Origin: Pseudomonadota bacterium
GTDB lineage: Bacteria > Pseudomonadota > Alphaproteobacteria > Sphingomonadales > Sphingomonadaceae
Length of the DNA stretch: 6,730 nucleotides
Direction: 5' to 3'
Assembly: GCA_023422695.1 (NCBI GenBank)
Contig: JAFAGN010000152.1
Coordinates: 1 to 6,730 of the forward strand
This document shows, in pieces, positions 5,412-6,730 of this stretch; position 1 is the stretch's first letter, and each line of letters starts with the position of its first letter. The notes under the pieces were generated by a model. The model had not been told where the DNA came from. It did not search any database and saw only the letters and a list, made by a program, of their open reading frames with translations. The translations under genes were made by a program, and so were the position numbers.

Positions 5412-6085
5412 TGCGCCTCGTCCTGCTTCCTGCGCTCGCGCTGTCCCTGCTCGCCGGGTGCGGCGGCAATCCCGACGACCTCCGCAACCGTCCGCTAGCG
5501 GCGAACCCCAGCGCTTTTGTCGCCGCCGAGATCGCGTTCGCGCGGCTGGCGCAGGAAAAGGGCCAGTGGACCGCCTTTCGCGAGACGTCGGCCCCCGACG
5601 CAGTGATGTTCGTGCCGCAGCGGGTGAAGGCGCGCGACTGGCTGAAGACGCAAACCGACCCCGCCGAGGCGGTCAAGTGGCAGCCGCACGCGGTCTATGT
5701 CAGCTGCGACGGCAACGCCGGGGCGACGACCGGAGCGTGGCAAAAAGGACCGGCGAACGGCTTTTTCAGCACCGTCTGGCTGCGCGATCCCAAAAGCGGC
5801 AAGATCAACTGGATTCTCGACCATGGCGCCGGACTGACCACGCCGCGCGCGGCGCCCGAATTCATCGCGTCGAAGCAGGCGGCGTGCGGATCGCGCTCCG
5901 CGGTGCCGATCGAAGCGGGGGCGGAGGGTGACGATATGGCAGTCGGCCTGTCGCCCGATCAGACCTTGAGCTGGACCTCGACCGTGCGCCCCGACCGGTC
6001 GCGCCGGGTGATCATCCGTCTGTGGGACGGCAAGACGATGGCGACGGTGATCGACGATCAGGTCGCGGCGCCGAAACAGCCATGA
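5411..6085 (+). CDS. Lipoprotein with NTF2-like (DUF4440-like) domain, function unknown
   Basis: A 224-residue predicted lipoprotein. The signal runs MRLVLLPALALSLLAGC with lipobox LAGC and Cys17. The start ATG at 5411 shares its A with the folD stop (TGATG) and has a good site, AAGGA at 5401-5405, five bases away. Residues about 35-140 resemble the NTF2-like/DUF4440 pattern: an amphipathic helix AAEIAFARLAQEKGQW (38-53), TSAPDAVMFVP (59-69), KWQPHAVYVSCDG (89-101), a GAW turn (108-110), FSTVWLRD (119-126) and INWILDHGAG (132-141). The remaining C-terminal portion (about 150-224) is a separate, probably beta-rich section that I do not recognise. Cys99 and Cys159 could form a disulfide. Related folds include enzymes and small-molecule binders, but no catalytic residues are evident. 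It lies between folD and marC, with overlaps on both sides, so it is made with them. The role is not assigned. Confidence 0.82.
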   Translation: MRLVLLPALALSLLAGCGGNPDDLRNRPLAANPSAFVAAEIAFARLAQEKGQWTAFRETSAPDAVMFVPQRVKARDWLKTQTDPAEAVKWQPHAVYVSCDGNAGATTGAWQKGPANGFFSTVWLRDPKSGKINWILDHGAGLTTPRAAPEFIASKQAACGSRSAVPIEAGAEGDDMAVGLSPDQTLSWTSTVRPDRSRRVIIRLWDGKTMATVIDDQVAAPKQP

Positions 6086-6708
6086 TCGACCTGTTCATCT
6101 CGGCCTTTGTCACGCTGTTCGTCGTGATCGACCCGCCTGGCTGCGCGCCGATCTACGCCAGCCTGACGACGGGCGCGAGCGCGGCGCAGCGCCGCGCGAT
6201 GGCGATCCGCGCGACGATCATCGCCGGGTGCATCCTCGTCTTTTTCGCGATGTTCGGCGAAGCCTTGCTCAGCTTCCTGCACATCGACCTCGACAGTTTC
6301 CGCATTGCCGGCGGCATCATGCTGTTCATGATCGCGATCGACATGGTGTTCGAGAAGCGCACCGAACGGCGCGAGCAGCGCGCGGAAAAGGTCGCGGCAT
6401 CGCATGTCGAGGATGTGTCGGTGTTCCCGATGGCGATGCCGATGCTCGCCGGGCCGGGTTCGATCGCGTCGGTGATGCTGCTGGTCGCGCAGAACAACGG
6501 GCTCGACCGTGCGTTCGTCATTTTCGCCGCGCTGCTGCTCGTCCTGCTGATGACACTCGCGGCGCTGCTCGCCGCAGGACCGCTGATGCGCTTTATCGGC
6601 AACAAGGGCGAGGCGGTGATCACCCGCCTGCTCGGAGTGCTGCTCGCTGCGCTGGCGGCGCAATTCGTGATCGACGGGTTGAAAGCGAGCTTTCCGTCGC
6701 TCGCGTAA
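6082..6708 (+). CDS. MarC-family integral membrane protein
   Basis: A 208-residue inner-membrane protein of the MarC/YhgN (UPF0056) family, often labelled NAAT transporter although the substrate is poorly established and the link of E. coli MarC to antibiotic resistance was not upheld. Family motifs are VVIDPPGCAPIYASLT (14-29), RIAGGIMLFMIAIDMV (74-89) and FPMAMPMLAGPGSIASVMLL (115-134). Six hydrophobic segments are evident (about 4-27, 42-65, 73-90, 116-136, 143-167, 179-199), with a charged Arg/Glu-rich loop at 91-111. The start ATG at 6082 overlaps the lipoprotein stop (ATGA) and no clear ribosome binding site is visible, so it is probably translated by coupling. It is the last gene of the operon: its stop TAA (6706-6708) is followed at once by a terminator-like sequence. 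Confidence 0.9.
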   Translation: MIDLFISAFVTLFVVIDPPGCAPIYASLTTGASAAQRRAMAIRATIIAGCILVFFAMFGEALLSFLHIDLDSFRIAGGIMLFMIAIDMVFEKRTERREQRAEKVAASHVEDVSVFPMAMPMLAGPGSIASVMLLVAQNNGLDRAFVIFAALLLVLLMTLAALLAAGPLMRFIGNKGEAVITRLLGVLLAALAAQFVIDGLKASFPSLA

Positions 6709-6730
6709 AAAAGGGGCGCCGCCTTCCGGC
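6706..6730 (+). terminator. Probable rho-independent terminator, cut by window end
   Basis: Directly at the marC stop an A-run (aaaaaa, 6707-6712) is followed by ggggcgccgcc (6713-6723), a ttcc loop (6724-6727) and ggc (6728-6730), the first three bases of the returning arm. If the sequence continues as the complement, it makes an 11-bp GC-rich stem ending in T's, possibly working in both directions because of the A-run. The second arm lies outside the window. Confidence 0.55.

Noticed and set aside
1..6730. CRISPR arrays, tRNA/rRNA genes, insertion sequences, integrases or toxin-antitoxin genes
   Set aside because: No regularly spaced repeats, tRNA-like cloverleaf, transposase motifs or terminal inverted repeats were seen on either strand; the coding space is filled by the eight to ten ordinary genes listed.

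Overview
The window is GC-rich, gene-dense chromosomal DNA from what looks like an alphaproteobacterium, most likely a sphingomonad (Sphingopyxis/Sphingomonas-like). This rests on codon bias, on the character of the ArgB, YggT and FolD proteins, and on a short dispersed 'ttcgacaggctcaggg'-type repeat near the left end. The genus is an inference from memory of such genomes, not a computed result.

Left half, minus strand (about 75-2464). Reading in the direction of transcription, there is a NupC/CNT-family nucleoside transporter (2464-1124) with an Ala/Pro-rich C-terminal tail. After a 105-base gap with a weak candidate promoter comes an exported beta/gamma-crystallin-fold protein (1018-410). 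A small MliC-type lysozyme-inhibitor lipoprotein (395-75) follows 14 bases later. The last two form a compact pair of exported envelope proteins. Downstream of them lie two small inverted repeats, one inside the dispersed repeat.

The centre (2465-2579) is a divergent control region of about 115 bases between nupC (minus) and a queuosine-precursor-type transporter (plus). It holds weak sigma70-like promoter candidates in both directions and two copies of the self-complementary hexamer TGCGCA.

Right half, plus strand (2580-6708). Six genes are packed head to tail: a YhhQ/VUT-family transporter, argB (N-acetylglutamate kinase), a one-unit YggT membrane protein that probably starts at TTG, folD (methylene-THF dehydrogenase/cyclohydrolase), an unrecognised lipoprotein with an NTF2-like (DUF4440-like) domain, and a MarC-family membrane protein. 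Most junctions overlap or nearly touch (start next to or over the preceding stop), which points to one translationally coupled operon. The rising arm and loop of a probable rho-independent terminator follow marC and are cut by the window edge.

The functions are mostly housekeeping: arginine synthesis, one-carbon metabolism, and purine-type solute uptake. I see no mobile element, CRISPR array, RNA gene or clearly new system. The items most worth a second look are the crystallin-fold/lysozyme-inhibitor pair, the divergent pair of purine-type transporters with a shared control region, and the unassigned lipoprotein inside the operon.
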